DNA of 64,000 bases from Stappia sp. 28M-7 (GCF_014252955.1 NZ_JACMIA010000001.1:4526001-4590000); one strand, 5' to 3'; counted from the first letter of the stretch, positions 11,308-21,540 are shown. Notes: generated from the letters alone by a model not told the origin. A program made the numbers and translations.

Positions 11308-12237
11308 ATGTCCGAGATCAGCCCCGCAGCCACCGTCCGCCTGCGTGCCACCCTTGTCGGCCTCACCGCCGTCCTGATGTGGTCGACCCTCGGCCTGTTC
11401 GGCGCCGCCTCGGGAAAGGTGCCGCCCTTCCTGCTCAACGCCCTGTGCTTCGGCCTGTCCGGCATTGTCGCGACGCTCTGGCTCGGCCTGACCGGCCGCC
11501 TTGCGCGGATGCGCCAGCCTGTCGGGGTCCTCGCCTTCGGCACGCTCGGCCTCTTCGGCTTCCACTTCTTCTACTTCACCGCCATCCGCAACGCCCCGCC
11601 GGTCGATGCCAACCTCATCAACTACACCTGGCCGCTGCTGATCGTCGTCTTCTCGGCGCTGCTGCCGGGCGAGCGGCTGAAGCCCCATCACGTCCTCGGC
11701 ACGATGCTTGGGCTGGCGGGCGCCGCGCTGCTCGTCACCGGCGGCAAGGGGCTGACGCTCGATCCCACCCATGCGCCTGGCTATCTCGCCGCCTGCGCCT
11801 CGGCCCTGTTCTGGTCCAGCTATTCGGTGCTTTCGCGCCGCCTCGGCAAGGTGCCAACGGAAGCGGTCGCCGGCTTCTGCCTCGGCACCTCGGCCCTGTC
11901 GCTCGCCGCCCATCTCGCCTTCGAGACCACCGTCTGGCCGGCGAGCGCCGGCGAATGGGGCGCGGTGCTGGCGCTTGCCGCCTTTCCCGTCGGCCTTGCC
12001 TTCTTCGTCTGGGACATCGGCGTCAAGCATGGCGACATCCAGGTGCTGGGCGCCGGCGCCTATGCGGCGCCGGTCCTGTCCACCCTGCTGCTGATCGCAT
12101 TCGGCTTCGGCTCCTTCACCATGGTGGTGGCGCTGGCCTGCGGCCTCGTCACTATCGGCGCGATGGTCGCGGCAAAGGACATGATCTTTCGCGCTCCGAC
12201 GAAAAGACGACTGGCCGAGACAGAGCCGAACGCCTAG
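11308..12237 (+). CDS. EamA/DMT-family transporter (YddG-like exporter)
   Basis: Ten-helix inner-membrane protein of the drug/metabolite transporter superfamily, made of two EamA repeats (about 14-140 and 155-290). MWSTLGLFGAASG in the first helix, GFHFFYFTAIRNAPP and NLINYTWPLLIVVFSALL are characteristic of the YddG branch, which exports aromatic amino acids and other metabolites in enterobacteria. The substrate here is not known. The gene is 309 residues long and is followed after 42 bases by the CitE-like gene on the same strand, so the two may be co-transcribed. Confidence 0.88.
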   Translation: MSEISPAATVRLRATLVGLTAVLMWSTLGLFGAASGKVPPFLLNALCFGLSGIVATLWLGLTGRLARMRQPVGVLAFGTLGLFGFHFFYFTAIRNAPPVDANLINYTWPLLIVVFSALLPGERLKPHHVLGTMLGLAGAALLVTGGKGLTLDPTHAPGYLAACASALFWSSYSVLSRRLGKVPTEAVAGFCLGTSALSLAAHLAFETTVWPASAGEWGAVLALAAFPVGLAFFVWDIGVKHGDIQVLGAGAYAAPVLSTLLLIAFGFGSFTMVVALACGLVTIGAMVAAKDMIFRAPTKRRLAETEPNA

Positions 12238-12279
12238 ACGAGAGGCTCAGTTCGGACACTTTCAGCAGACGAGGCCCCG

Positions 12280-13173
12280 ATGACCGCACCTGCCACGATC
12301 CGCCCCCGCCGCAGCGTCCTCTACATGCCCGGCTCCAACGCCCGCGCGCTGGACAAGGCGCGCAGCCTCGATGTCGACGCGCTGATCCTGGACCTGGAAG
12401 ACGCGGTCGCGCCGCACGCCAAGGAGACCGGACGCGAGCAGATCCGCGAGGCGCTGGCACAGGGCGGCTACGGCCACCGCGAGGTGGTGATCCGCATCAA
12501 CGGCCTTTCGACACCCTGGGGCGCCGCCGATCTCGACATGGCGATCGCCGCCCGGCCGGATGCGATCCTGCTGCCCAAGGTGTCCTCGCCGGCCGATCTG
12601 GAGCGCGTCGCGCACAAGCTCAATGCGGCGCGCGTGCCGGCCAGCGTCCGCCTCTGGGCGATGATGGAAACGCCGCTCGCCATGCTGAATGCCGCCGCCA
12701 TCGCCGCCTCCGCCGCCAATCCGGAGACGCGTCTTTCCTGCTTCGTCATGGGCACCAACGATCTTGCCAAGGAAACCCGGGCCGCCCTGGTGCCGGGCCG
12801 CGCGCCGATGCGGCCCTGGCTGATGACCTGCGTCGCCGCTGCCAGGGCCTATGGCATCGACATCGTCGACGGCGTCTACAACACGCTCGACGACGAGGAC
12901 GGGTTTGCCACCGAATGCCGCGAGGGCGCGGAGATGGGCATGGACGGCAAGACGCTGATCCACCCGAAGCAGGTCGCTCCCTGCAACGCCGCCTTCACCC
13001 CGAACGAGGCCGACATCGCCTGGGCGCGCCGCATCATCGCCGAGTTCGAAAAGCCGGAAAACGCATCGAAGGGTGCGATCCAGGTCGAGGGCCGCATGGT
13101 CGAGCGGCTTCACGCCGACATGGGCGCGCGCCTCGTCGCCATTGCCGACGCCATCGCCTCGCGCAACTCGTGA
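12280..13173 (+). CDS. HpcH/HpaI-family CoA ester lyase (CitE-like)
   Basis: TIM-barrel lyase of the HpcH/HpaI aldolase, CitE/malyl-CoA lyase branch, which cleaves or hydrolyses (3S)-malyl-CoA, citramalyl-CoA or similar esters. 297 residues. Visible: RSVLYMPGSNARALDKA at the N terminus, LILDLEDAVAP near 35-45 with metal-binding acidic residues, VVIRINGLSTPWG, and GMDGKTLIHPKQV (about 225-238). No citrate lyase partners (citD/citF) are nearby, so a malyl-CoA or citramalyl-CoA (thio)esterase/lyase role is more likely than citrate lyase. DUF1737 follows after 25 bases. Confidence 0.9.
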   Translation: MTAPATIRPRRSVLYMPGSNARALDKARSLDVDALILDLEDAVAPHAKETGREQIREALAQGGYGHREVVIRINGLSTPWGAADLDMAIAARPDAILLPKVSSPADLERVAHKLNAARVPASVRLWAMMETPLAMLNAAAIAASAANPETRLSCFVMGTNDLAKETRAALVPGRAPMRPWLMTCVAAARAYGIDIVDGVYNTLDDEDGFATECREGAEMGMDGKTLIHPKQVAPCNAAFTPNEADIAWARRIIAEFEKPENASKGAIQVEGRMVERLHADMGARLVAIADAIASRNS

Positions 13174-13198
13174 ACATCACCCAGAACGGACGAGATCC

Positions 13199-13405
13199 AT
13201 GAAACTCTATCGCTTCATCACCGGACCCGACGACAGCGCCTTCTGCCACCGGGTCACCGCCGCCCTCAACAAGGGCTGGCAGCTCCAGGGCTCGCCGCAG
13301 CTTTCCTTCGACGCCGTGCGCGGCGTGACGATCTGCGGCCAGGCCGTGGTCAAGGAGGTCGAGGGTGTCGACTACCAGCCGGACATGAAGCTCGGCGACT
13401 ACTGA
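13199..13405 (+). CDS. DUF1737 domain small protein
   Basis: A 68-residue cytosolic protein with the DUF1737 pattern: [20 protein letters not shown], then [17 protein letters not shown] and a C-terminal [11 protein letters not shown] tail. The function is unknown. It probably belongs to the operon with the CitE-like lyase. Its last seven bases overlap the end of the convergent yciB gene. Confidence 0.85.
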   Translation: MKLYRFITGPDDSAFCHRVTAALNKGWQLQGSPQLSFDAVRGVTICGQAVVKEVEGVDYQPDMKLGDY

Positions 13406-14061
13406 GCGTCGTCCTTGCGGGAGGCGGGCTCGCCCGCCTCCTCCAGCGTGTGGCGCTGGATCAGCGGCAGCTGGGACAGGGTGAAGGCGATGGTGATCGG
13501 CATCACGCCGAACACCTTGAACGACACCCAGAAGTCGGTGGAGAAGAACCGCCAGACCACCTCGTTGACGATGGCCAGGAAGAAGAAGAACACGCCCCAG
13601 CGGAAGGTCAGCTTGCGCCAGCCCTCGTCATCGAGCCGGAACACGCTGTCGAAGACGTAGCCGAGCAGCGACTTTCCGAACAGCAGACCGCCGAGCAGCA
13701 CCGAGCCGAACAGCATGTTGACGATGGTCGGCTTGAGCTTGATGAACAGCTCGTCGTGCAGCCACAGGGTCAGCGCGCCGAAGACCAGCACCACGACGCC
13801 GGAGACGACCGGCATTACCGGCAGGCGCCGCGTCAGCACATAGGACACGGCCAGCGACGCGGTGATCGCCACCATGAACACGGCTGTGGCGAGAAAGATC
13901 GGATCGCCCAGCGCTGCAAGCCCCGGAAAGCGCTCGTAGAGCACTTCGCCTCGCGCGTTGGCGAGGAAGAACAGGCCCAGCGGACCCAGTTCGAGCACCA
14001 GCTTGAGGAGCGGCGACAGCTCCTTGCGATCCGGTGCGTTGGGTCCGTGCTCGAATTCCAT
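13399..14061 (-). CDS. yciB: Septation protein A (YciB/IspZ family inner-membrane protein)
   Basis: Inner-membrane protein of the YciB (IspZ, intracellular septation protein A) family, 220 residues with about five or six hydrophobic helices. Family hallmarks: [15 protein letters not shown] near the N terminus, [22 protein letters not shown], and [18 protein letters not shown]. In enterobacteria and Shigella it is linked to cell-envelope synthesis and septation. Its ATG shares one base with the ftsY stop (TGATG), so it is the last gene of the dapF-mtaB-ftsY-yciB operon, an order common in this order of bacteria. Confidence 0.94.
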   Translation of the reverse strand: MEFEHGPNAPDRKELSPLLKLVLELGPLGLFFLANARGEVLYERFPGLAALGDPIFLATAVFMVAITASLAVSYVLTRRLPVMPVVSGVVVLVFGALTLWLHDELFIKLKPTIVNMLFGSVLLGGLLFGKSLLGYVFDSVFRLDDEGWRKLTFRWGVFFFFLAIVNEVVWRFFSTDFWVSFKVFGVMPITIAFTLSQLPLIQRHTLEEAGEPASRKDDAQ

Positions 14062-15404
14062 CAGTGCTCCGTATGCTTTCCGGCAATGGCGGAGGCGAAA
14101 TCCTCCGCGGTAAACGGCTCGAGATCGTCGATACCCTCGCCGACGCCGATGAAATGCACCGGCAGCGCATGCTTGGCGGCAATGGCAACGAGAATGCCGC
14201 CGCGCGCGGTTCCGTCGAGCTTGGTCATCACCAGGCCGGTGACGCCGGCGACGCGGCCGAAGATCTCGACCTGGTTCATGGCGTTCTGACCGGTGGTCGC
14301 ATCCAGCGTCAGCAGCACGCTGTGCGGGGCGGAGGGATCGTGCTTGCGGATCACCCGCACCACCTTCTCCAGCTCCGCCATCAGCTCGGCGCGGTTCTGC
14401 AGCCGTCCGGCCGTGTCGATCAGCAGCACGTCGCTGCCGGCATCGCGCGCCGCCTGCATGGCGTCGAACACGAGACCGGCCGCATCCGCGCCGGTGTCGC
14501 GGGCAACGACCGGCGCGCCGGTGCGCGCGCCCCAGATCTTCAGCTGCTCCACCGCCGCGGCGCGGAACGTGTCGCCGGCCGCCAGCATCACCTTGCGCCC
14601 CTCGGCCGAAAGTTTCGCCGACAGCTTGCCGATGGTCGTGGTCTTGCCGGTGCCGTTGACGCCGACCACCAGCACCACATGCGGCTTGTGGTCGGTGTCG
14701 AGCACGAGCGGCTGCGCCACCGGCGCCAGCACCTTGGTCACTTCCTCGGCCAGGATCCGGCGCACCTCGTCCGGCGAGATCTGCTTGTTGAAGCGCCCCT
14801 CGGAAATGCGCTCGGTGATCGCCATCGCCGTCTCGACGCCGAGATCGGCCTGGATCAGGAGGTCTTCCAGCTCTTCCAGCGTCGCCGCGTCGAGCTTGCG
14901 CTTGGTGAAGAGCGAGGAAATGCCGCCGGTCAGCGAGGCGGAGGAGCGCGACAGGCCCGCCGTCAGCCGCGACAGCCAGGAACGGCGCGGCGCATCTTCG
15001 GATGCCGGCTCCCCGAGGGGGTCGGCAACAGGTGCTTCGACGGGCGCCTCGACCGGCTCTTCGGCGGGCGCATCGGCCAAGGCCTCTGCCGCAGGGACAT
15101 CCGACGCCGTGGCCTCTGCCCCCGGCTCTTCCGAGGGCGTCAGGGCCGGCTCGGCAACGCGGTCCTCGGCCGGCACAACCTCTGCGGCCTCGGGCGTCTC
15201 GGGAGCTGCCGTCTCTTCGCTGGCCGGCGCGTGGCCGGCCGGTTCGACCTGCGGCGCGCCGCTGTCTGGAGCCTGAGTTTCCGGTGCGCTCGTCTCGGGT
15301 GTCGTCTCTTGCGTCGTCTCGGGCGTTTCCGGCGTCTCGGGACGCGCCGGGGCCTGCCGTCCCCCGAACAGGCGTCCGAGGAATCCGCGTTTTTGCTCGC
15401 TCAT
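14061..15404 (-). CDS. ftsY: Signal recognition particle receptor FtsY
   Basis: SRP-receptor GTPase that docks ribosome-nascent-chain/SRP complexes at the membrane. 447 residues: an acidic A domain (1-140) with PET/PETT repeats at about 22-43 and Ala/Glu/Pro-rich sequence, then the helical N domain (about 145-230) and the GTPase G domain. G1 is GVNGTGKT at 248-255; DTAGR and [10 protein letters not shown] follow. The start ATG 15404 lies four bases after the mtaB stop. The A domain is weakly conserved and serves as a membrane-targeting tether in other bacteria. Confidence 0.97.
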   Translation of the reverse strand: MSEQKRGFLGRLFGGRQAPARPETPETPETTQETTPETSAPETQAPDSGAPQVEPAGHAPASEETAAPETPEAAEVVPAEDRVAEPALTPSEEPGAEATASDVPAAEALADAPAEEPVEAPVEAPVADPLGEPASEDAPRRSWLSRLTAGLSRSSASLTGGISSLFTKRKLDAATLEELEDLLIQADLGVETAMAITERISEGRFNKQISPDEVRRILAEEVTKVLAPVAQPLVLDTDHKPHVVLVVGVNGTGKTTTIGKLSAKLSAEGRKVMLAAGDTFRAAAVEQLKIWGARTGAPVVARDTGADAAGLVFDAMQAARDAGSDVLLIDTAGRLQNRAELMAELEKVVRVIRKHDPSAPHSVLLTLDATTGQNAMNQVEIFGRVAGVTGLVMTKLDGTARGGILVAIAAKHALPVHFIGVGEGIDDLEPFTAEDFASAIAGKHTEH

Positions 15405-15408
15405 GCCG

Positions 15409-16695
15409 TCATGCCGCCTGTCGACCGGTGGTTACGCCCAGTAGATGCCGCCCGGTATGCCCGGCAATGCGCAGCGTGACAAGGTCGCCCGCCCCCTTGC
15501 CGGCCGCGGCCTCGGGCGAGAACTCCACCTGGGTGAACTGTTCGCTGCGTCCAAGGCCCTCGCGCTCGATCAGGACCTGCCGCTCGCGTCCCTGCTCGGC
15601 TTCCAGATGGGCGAGCAGAGCCGCCTCGCCCTTTTCGCGCAGCCGTGCGGCGCGCTCCTTCACCACCTGGCGGGGCAGCTGCGGCATGCGTGCCGCCGGC
15701 GTGCCCTTGCGCGGCGAGAAGGGGAAGACATGCAGATGCGTCAGCCCGCAATCGTCGACGATGGCGAGCGAATTGGCGAACATCGCCTCGGTCTCGGTCG
15801 GGAAACCGGCGATGATGTCGGCACCGAACACCACGTCCGGGCGCAGCCGGCGCACCTCCTCGCAAAAGCCGATCGTGTCAGCGCGCAGGTGCCGCCGCTT
15901 CATCCGCTTGAGGATCATGTCGTCGCCGGCCTGCAGCGACAGGTGCAGATGCGGCATCAGCCGTTCTTCCTCGGCGATGGCCCGCATCAAGGCCGGGTCC
16001 GCCTCGATGGAATCGATGGAGGACAGCCGCAGCCGCTCCAGCCCCGGCACCAGCTTGAGGATCTTGGCGACGAGATCGCCGAGCTTCGGCGCGCCCGGAA
16101 GGTCCGAACCGTAGCTGGTGATGTCGACGCCGGTCAGCACCACTTCCCGGTAGCCGTTCTCGTTGAGCCGGGCGATCTGGTCGACCACGACGCCCATCGG
16201 CACCGAGCGGGAATTGCCGCGTCCGAACGGGATGATGCAGAAGGTGCAGCGATGGTCGCAGCCGTTCTGCACCTGGACGAAGGCGCGGGCGCGGCCCTCC
16301 AGCCCGTCGATCAGGTGCTCGGCCGTCTCGCGCACGCTCATGATGTCGTTGACGCGGATCTTCTCGCTGTCGTCGATGCCGAACTGCGCGACACGTCCGT
16401 AGGAGGCGCGCTCCAGCTTCTCCGAGTTGCCGAGGACGAGGTCCACCTCCTCCATGCCGGCGAAGGTGTCCGCCTCGGTCTGCGCGGCGCAGCCGGTGAC
16501 GATGATGCGCGCGCCCGGATTGTCGCGCCGCGCCTTGCGGATCGACTGGCGCGCCTGGCGCACGGCTTCCGCCGTCACCGCGCAGGTGTTGATCAGGATG
16601 GCGTCCTTGAGGCCGGCGGCCTCGGCCTCGCGCTTCATCACCTCGGATTCGTAGGCGTTGAGGCGGCAGCCGAATGTGACGACGTCGATGCTCAC
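15409..16695 (-). CDS. mtaB: tRNA (N6-threonylcarbamoyladenosine(37)-C2)-methylthiotransferase MtaB
   Basis: Radical-SAM methylthiotransferase that turns t6A37 into ms2t6A in ANN-decoding tRNAs. 428 residues. The N-terminal UPF0004 domain carries the auxiliary 4Fe-4S cysteines C10, C38 and C69; the radical-SAM motif is C146-x3-C150-x2-C153; a TRAM-like region follows (after about 365). The start is GTG 16695, overlapping the dapF stop as GTGA. An extended upstream reading exists but would run back through dapF and is rejected. Member of the dapF-mtaB-ftsY-yciB operon. Confidence 0.95.
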   Translation of the reverse strand: MSIDVVTFGCRLNAYESEVMKREAEAAGLKDAILINTCAVTAEAVRQARQSIRKARRDNPGARIIVTGCAAQTEADTFAGMEEVDLVLGNSEKLERASYGRVAQFGIDDSEKIRVNDIMSVRETAEHLIDGLEGRARAFVQVQNGCDHRCTFCIIPFGRGNSRSVPMGVVVDQIARLNENGYREVVLTGVDITSYGSDLPGAPKLGDLVAKILKLVPGLERLRLSSIDSIEADPALMRAIAEEERLMPHLHLSLQAGDDMILKRMKRRHLRADTIGFCEEVRRLRPDVVFGADIIAGFPTETEAMFANSLAIVDDCGLTHLHVFPFSPRKGTPAARMPQLPRQVVKERAARLREKGEAALLAHLEAEQGRERQVLIEREGLGRSEQFTQVEFSPEAAAGKGAGDLVTLRIAGHTGRHLLGVTTGRQAA

Positions 16696-17600
16696 CGGAC
16701 CACCTCGAGGATCGGTCGGTCGCCGGGCGCTGTCTTCTCGAAGGTCAGCGTCTCCGGGTCCAGCAGCCCCTCGAACTCCACCTCGGTGTCGCCGGTCATC
16801 AGGATGTGGTCGTCGCTCTCGCGCCACTCGATGTCGAGCGGCCCGCCCGGCAGGTGCACACGCACCTTGCGGCCCGTGCGCCGGTCGCGCGCGGCGGCAA
16901 CGCCGACGGCGCAGGCCGCCGTGCCGCAAGCTTCGGTCAGCCCGACGCCGCGCTCCCACACCCGCACCTCGACCTCCTCGTCCGACAGGACATGGGCGAG
17001 CGAGATGTTCGCCCGCTCCGGGAACATCGGATGGTTTTCCAGCATCGGCCCGATGCGCGAAAGGTCGTAGGCGCCCGGATCGCGCACCCAGAAGATCGCA
17101 TGCGGATTGCCGACATTGACCACCGAGGGCGTGTGCAGGATCGGCGCGTCGATCGGCCCGATCTGCAGCTCGATCGCCCGCGTATCGTGGAATTCCTCGG
17201 CCAGCGGGATCTCGTTCCAGGCAAAGCGCGGGCGGCCCATGTCCACCGTGACGCGGCGCGCATCGTCCGTTGCGGAGGCCTTCAGCAGCCCGGCATTGGT
17301 CTCGATGGTCGCCGCCGCGCTGCCGTTTTCCTCCATCAGGAGGCGGCCGATGCAGCGCGTGGCGTTGCCGCAGGCATCCACCTCGCTGCCGTCGCGGTTG
17401 TGGATGCGCATGAAGGCATCCGCCCCGCCGGGGCTGCGTTCCACCGTGATCATCTGGTCGAAGCCGATGCCGCCGTCCCGCGCGCCGATCCGGCGGATCG
17501 CGTCCGGATCGAGGCGCACGGGGGCCTCACGGGCATCCCAGACAACGAAATCGTTGCCCAGCCCGTTCATCTTCAGAAAGGGAATCCTGCGCTCGCTCAT
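16692..17600 (-). CDS. dapF: Diaminopimelate epimerase
   Basis: PLP-independent racemase that makes meso-diaminopimelate from the LL form, for lysine and peptidoglycan. 302 residues, two pseudo-symmetric alpha/beta halves. The two catalytic cysteines are C77 (DACGNATRC) and C225 (TEACGTAAC). The N terminus [15 protein letters not shown] is diagnostic. First gene of the operon with mtaB, ftsY and yciB; the stop overlaps mtaB by GTGA. The 225 bases upstream probably hold its promoter; I see no strong -35/-10 pair there. Confidence 0.98.
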   Translation of the reverse strand: MSERRIPFLKMNGLGNDFVVWDAREAPVRLDPDAIRRIGARDGGIGFDQMITVERSPGGADAFMRIHNRDGSEVDACGNATRCIGRLLMEENGSAAATIETNAGLLKASATDDARRVTVDMGRPRFAWNEIPLAEEFHDTRAIELQIGPIDAPILHTPSVVNVGNPHAIFWVRDPGAYDLSRIGPMLENHPMFPERANISLAHVLSDEEVEVRVWERGVGLTEACGTAACAVGVAAARDRRTGRKVRVHLPGGPLDIEWRESDDHILMTGDTEVEFEGLLDPETLTFEKTAPGDRPILEVVR

Positions 17601-17825
17601 CGCGAAAATCGTCCATCTCGCCGCCCGCCGCCTGTCACGCGGGGCTGGCTGTCTGCGGCGCGCCCTCCGATATCGACGGCGGCGCGACCGGCCGTTTCCC
17701 GACTATATGGCGGAAAAGGGCGCGCGGTTCCAGTGTTCGCGTGTTTTACAGCGCCGGCGGGTCGCAGAAAGCCGGGACGGGACGCCAGCGCGTCCGGGCG
17801 AACCTGCCGCCCGGACGCGCTCGTT

Positions 17826-18743
17826 TCAGCGCTTGGCACCCTCGCGGATGAAGGTGCCCTTCTGCAGCTCGGTCACCGCCTGGATCAGCTCCTGGCGGGT
17901 GTTCATCACGATGGGCCCGTGCCAGGCCACCGGCTCGCGGATCGGCGCGCCGGAGACCAGCAGAAAGCGGATGCCGTTCGGCCCGGCGGTCACGGTCACC
18001 TCGTCGCCGGTGCCGAAGCGCACCAGGGTGCGGTCGCCGCTCTCGTCGCGCACGTGCACCTCCTCGCCGTCGACCTCCTTCTCCAGCAGCACGCCGAAGG
18101 GCTGCGAGGCGTCGCGGAACGTGCCCGAGCCCTCGAAGATATAGGCGAAGGCCTTGCGGTAGGTGTCGACCTTGAAGCGCTTGGTGCGCCCGGCCGGCAC
18201 GAAGATGTCGGCATAGCTGGGGTCCGCGGCGATGCCGTCGACCGGGCCGCGCTTGCCCCAGAACTCGCCGCAGATGACGCGCACATGGGTGCCGTCGTCG
18301 TCGGTGATTTCCGGGATCTCGGTCGAGGGCACGTCCTGGTAGCGCGGGCTCGTCATCTTCAGCGAGGACGGCAGGTTGGCCCACAGCTGGAAGCCGTGCA
18401 TCCGCCCCCTGGCGTCGCCCTTCGGCATCTCCTGGTGCATGATGCCGCTGCCGGCGGTCATCCACTGGATGTCGCCCGCGCCGAGCGTGCCCTGGTTGCC
18501 GAGGCTGTCGCCGTGGTCGACGGTGCCGGCCAGCACATAGGTGATGGTCTCGATGCCGCGATGCGGGTGCCAGGGAAAGCCGGCCTTGTAGTCCTGCGGC
18601 CGTTCGTTGCGGAAATCGTCGAACAGCAGGAACGGATCCAGCGCTGTCGGATCGCCGAAGCCGAAGGCGCGGTGCAGCTTGACGCCGGCACCTTCCAGCG
18701 TCGGCTTCGCCGTTTCCAGATGGGTCACGGGTCTGACGGACAT
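17826..18743 (-). CDS. Pirin family protein
   Basis: Bicupin iron protein of the pirin/YhhW family, 305 residues; bacterial members act as quercetinases or redox/transcription modulators. The metal ligands are all present in the N-terminal cupin: H59 and H61 (HPHRGIET), H103 and E105 (MHQEMP). The C-terminal cupin is typical. The start ATG 18743 has AGAAAGG nine bases upstream; a longer in-frame start at 18770 lacks that. It stands alone on the minus strand. Confidence 0.92.
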   Translation of the reverse strand: MSVRPVTHLETAKPTLEGAGVKLHRAFGFGDPTALDPFLLFDDFRNERPQDYKAGFPWHPHRGIETITYVLAGTVDHGDSLGNQGTLGAGDIQWMTAGSGIMHQEMPKGDARGRMHGFQLWANLPSSLKMTSPRYQDVPSTEIPEITDDDGTHVRVICGEFWGKRGPVDGIAADPSYADIFVPAGRTKRFKVDTYRKAFAYIFEGSGTFRDASQPFGVLLEKEVDGEEVHVRDESGDRTLVRFGTGDEVTVTAGPNGIRFLLVSGAPIREPVAWHGPIVMNTRQELIQAVTELQKGTFIREGAKR

Positions 18744-18896
18744 GGGATCTTGCCTTTCTCCCGCCGACAACGGGGCGGGCTGCCGCGCGCTGTCTCGCGC
18801 GCCGTTCCGCCAAAGATAGGCGCCCTGCCCCGCCGCACCAAGGCGCGCCGGCTGGACGCAGTGTTCAACGGATGCCGAACAATCGCACCCCGACGT

Positions 18897-19469
18897 TCAG
18901 CCGACCTCGATGGCGGCGCCCGGCCCGCAGGCCGCCAGCAGCAGCTCCATGTCCGCCCGCGCCACCGCCACGCAGCCTTCGGTCGGCGTGTAGCCGGGCC
19001 GGGCCAGGTGGAAGAAGATGGCGCTGCCGAGCCCGGGCACCGAAGGCTGCAGGTTGCAGTCGAGAACGACGACGATGTCGTAGAGCGAATCGTCCCGCCA
19101 CAGCACCTCATGCGAGGCGGCAAAGGGCAGCGGCACCAGCGTGTTGTAGCGCGGGTGGCCGGGCGCATCGCACCAGCCGGCGCGCGGCAGCGGCGCAACC
19201 GGCAGGGCCGAGCGCGGCCGCACGCCCCGGTCGGGACGGTAATAGACCTGCAGCAGTTCGAAGCGTCCTGCCGGCGTTGCCCCGTCGCCCTCGCGCTTGA
19301 ACCGGGAAATCCCGCCGCGCCCGATCGCACACGGCGCCGTGAAGGAGCCGAGCTGCAGCACGCCGCGCGTCGCCCGAGGCGAAAGCGCCCGGACTTTCAG
19401 GGTTTCCCCCCCCTTTTCCGGGCAAGGCAGGGCCGGCCGGCGGCGCGGTGCGACAAGGTCCAGCGTCAT
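18897..19469 (-). CDS. L,D-transpeptidase family (YkuD) protein
   Basis: YkuD-fold protein of 190 residues, which forms or modifies 3-3 cross-links in peptidoglycan or anchors proteins to it. The catalytic HxxRxxx..TxGC segment is HLARPGYTPTEGCVA near 153-168, with the nucleophile cysteine in TEGC. A conserved DGATPAGRF lies in the middle. No signal peptide is evident, which is common in this COG3786-like branch, so its export route is unclear. Divergent from the CenR-like regulator. Confidence 0.85.
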   Translation of the reverse strand: MTLDLVAPRRRPALPCPEKGGETLKVRALSPRATRGVLQLGSFTAPCAIGRGGISRFKREGDGATPAGRFELLQVYYRPDRGVRPRSALPVAPLPRAGWCDAPGHPRYNTLVPLPFAASHEVLWRDDSLYDIVVVLDCNLQPSVPGLGSAIFFHLARPGYTPTEGCVAVARADMELLLAACGPGAAIEVG

Positions 19470-19568
19470 GGCGGCGGCGTCCTCACCCCGGTCTCAAGGT
19501 TGCGTGAGCAAGATTTGTTGGCGCAAGGCGGGCTTTGCGTCAATGCGCCCTCGCGCAATCGTGTCCGC

Positions 19569-19597
19569 TTGCTTATGTCAGGAAAACCGGTTCAGAT
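19569..19597 (+). promoter_or_regulatory. Possible promoter of the CenR-like regulator gene
   Basis: TTGCTT (19569-19574) and TCAGAT (19592-19597) are separated by 17 bases and precede the regulator's start by about 40 bases. The match to the sigma-70 type consensus is moderate; it is listed because it is the best pair in the 165-base divergent region. Confidence 0.3.
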
Positions 19598-19634
19598 TCC
19601 ACAGCATGCTCATCGGCCAGGAAAGGACACGACC

Positions 19635-20318
19635 ATGCCCGCACGCAAAATCCTCATCGTCGACGACGACGACGATCTTCGCGAGGCGCTGGTCGAGCAG
19701 CTGTCGCTCTACGACGAGTTCGAGACCCAGGAGGCGCCGAACGCCGCCACGGGCATCAAGCTCGCTGAGGAAGGCCACACCGACCTTCTCCTGATGGATG
19801 TCGGCCTGCCGGATATCGACGGCCGCGAGGCGGTGAAGCTGCTGCGCAAGAAGGGCTTCAAGGCGCCGATCATCATGCTGACCGGCCACGACACGGACAG
19901 CGACACGATCCTGGGGCTCGAGGCTGGCGCCAACGACTATGTCGCCAAGCCGTTCAAGTTCGCCGTGCTGCTCGCCCGTCTCCGGGCGCATCTGCGCAGC
20001 CATGAGCAGAGCGAGGACGCGGTCTTCACCATCGGCCGCTATTCCTTCCGCCCGGCGCAGAAGCTGATGACCGACGAGACCGGCGCCAAGATCCGCCTGA
20101 CGGAGAAGGAAACCTCGATCCTGAAGTTCCTCTACCGGGCGGGCGAGAAGCCGGTGACCCGCGATGTGCTGCTGACCAAGGTCTGGGGCTACAATTCGGG
20201 CGTCACCACCCACACGCTCGAGACCCACATCTACCGCCTGCGGCAGAAGGTCGAGCGCGACCCGTCCAATGCCGAGCTGCTGGTGACCGAGGCCGGCGGC
20301 TACAAGCTGGTTCCCTGA
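19635..20318 (+). CDS. cenR: OmpR/PhoB-type response regulator, CenR-like
   Basis: Two-component response regulator with receiver (1-120) and winged-helix DNA-binding (130-227) domains. Phosphoacceptor D55, acidic pocket D10-D14, T83 and K105 are present. The sequence, including LTEKETSILKFLYRAG and GYNSGVTTHTLETHIYRLRQK, closely resembles what I recall of CenR, the essential envelope-controlling regulator of Caulobacter and relatives. ATG 19635 has AAAGGA upstream. No histidine kinase (CenK) is adjacent, as is also usual for cenR. The gene name is therefore an inference from similarity. Confidence 0.82.
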   Translation: MPARKILIVDDDDDLREALVEQLSLYDEFETQEAPNAATGIKLAEEGHTDLLLMDVGLPDIDGREAVKLLRKKGFKAPIIMLTGHDTDSDTILGLEAGANDYVAKPFKFAVLLARLRAHLRSHEQSEDAVFTIGRYSFRPAQKLMTDETGAKIRLTEKETSILKFLYRAGEKPVTRDVLLTKVWGYNSGVTTHTLETHIYRLRQKVERDPSNAELLVTEAGGYKLVP

Positions 20319-20451
20319 TCTTCCACGCTCCACCGCCCCTGCCGGCATCGCGCCCGGCGGGGCGAACTGTCCACCGGCAGTGCGGCCTCGGGCCCGTTCA
20401 GGCGGTTTCCGGGCTTGTGCAAATCGCCGGCTTCGGCGTAATGCTCAAGGC

Positions 20452-20979
20452 ATGAGTCTCGTCCGGGATATGGAATTGTTGCGCCAGGTGCCCTTGCTCG
20501 CCGAGTTCCCGGAGGAGCAGATGCGCCTGCTCGCCTTCTCGGCCGAGAATGTCTCCTATCGCGATGGCGAGGTGCTGTTCATCGCCGGCGAGCGCGCCGA
20601 TGCCGGGCTGGTGGTCGCCAGCGGCGAGGTGCTGCTGGAAGGCGGCGACGAGGAACGCAAGGAGCTCGGCACCTTCGGCCCCGGCAGCCTGATCGGCGAA
20701 ACCGCACTCCTGGTCGAAACGCGCCGCCCGGCCCGGGCCGTCGCCGTCGGTCCGACCGAGGTGATCCGCATCCGCCGGGCGCTGTTCAAGCGCATGCTGC
20801 AGGAATTCCCCGACATCGCCAGCCGCCTGTTCGAATCGCGGGTCAACCGGTTCCGCGCGACCGCCGGAGCGCTTGCCCGTGTCGGCACCGTGCTGGAGCA
20901 GCTGGAGCGCGAGCACACGGCGCTGCGCGAGTCCCGCCGCCGCGCCGGCCCGCAGGACGACGACAGCGGCGAGAGCTGA
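20452..20979 (+). CDS. Cyclic nucleotide-binding (Crp-like) domain protein
   Basis: Single cyclic-nucleotide-binding domain protein, 175 residues, starting MSLVRDMELLRQVPLL; a cNMP-binding beta-roll covers about 10-125 with the GSLIGETALLVETRRPARAVA phosphate-binding cassette. The usual C-terminal Crp helix-turn-helix is missing; instead there is a helical, charged tail (about 130-175). It is thus more likely a stand-alone sensor or partner protein than a DNA-binding regulator. The arginine typical of cAMP binders is present in RRPARAV, but ligand identity is unproved. It lies 133 bases after the CenR-like gene. Confidence 0.85.
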   Translation: MSLVRDMELLRQVPLLAEFPEEQMRLLAFSAENVSYRDGEVLFIAGERADAGLVVASGEVLLEGGDEERKELGTFGPGSLIGETALLVETRRPARAVAVGPTEVIRIRRALFKRMLQEFPDIASRLFESRVNRFRATAGALARVGTVLEQLEREHTALRESRRRAGPQDDDSGES

Positions 20980-21059
20980 GGGGGCCGCAAGCCGGGCGAT
21001 GTTCCCGGCTCGGGCTGCCTTGAGGTCCGTCCCGGACCCCGGTCATTCGACGTTCCGCC

Positions 21060-21482
21060 TCACTTGACGTTCAGCGTCACCGGGATGTTGCCCCGCGTTG
21101 CGTGCGAATAGGGGCACACCACATGCGCCTTTTCCACCAGCGCCTGCGCGTCCGCCTTGTCGAGGCCGGGCACGGTGATGTTCAGCGTCACCGCGATGCC
21201 GAAGCCGGTGCCGTCGTCGCGCGGGCCGATGCCCACATCCGCGGCGACCTGCGTCTCTTCCGACAGCTTCAGCTTCTGCTGGCCGGCGACGAACTTCATC
21301 GCGCCGAGGAAGCAGGCCGAATAGCCGGCTGCGAACATCTGTTCCGGATTGGTGCCGGCACCGCCGTCGCCGCCGAGTTCCTTCGGCGTCGACAGGGTCA
21401 CCTCCAGGCGGCCGTCGTCGGACTTGGCATTGCCGGTGCGCCCGCCGGTGGCGGAAGCGTGAGCGGTGTAGAGAATGGCCAT
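21060..21482 (-). CDS. ohr: Organic hydroperoxide resistance protein Ohr
   Basis: Cysteine-dependent peroxidase of the Ohr/OsmC family that reduces organic hydroperoxides in the cytoplasm using lipoylated partners. 140 residues, the usual length. Both redox cysteines are present: peroxidatic C57 (YSACF) and resolving C123 (VVCPYS). AAAGGAGA precedes ATG 21482. Expression is probably controlled by the OhrR-like operator and promoter 60-100 bases upstream. No ohrR gene lies next to it in this window. Confidence 0.96.
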   Translation of the reverse strand: MAILYTAHASATGGRTGNAKSDDGRLEVTLSTPKELGGDGGAGTNPEQMFAAGYSACFLGAMKFVAGQQKLKLSEETQVAADVGIGPRDDGTGFGIAVTLNITVPGLDKADAQALVEKAHVVCPYSHATRGNIPVTLNVK

Positions 21483-21540
21483 GTCGATCTCCTTTGCGTG
21501 TGTGTTGGTGCGTCACGGAGTGTGGCTCGTTGCCGACCCC

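Noticed and set aside
20333-20363. Terminator after the CenR-like gene
   Set aside because: An imperfect GC-rich stem exists, but no T-run follows and the next gene on the same strand begins 90 bases later.
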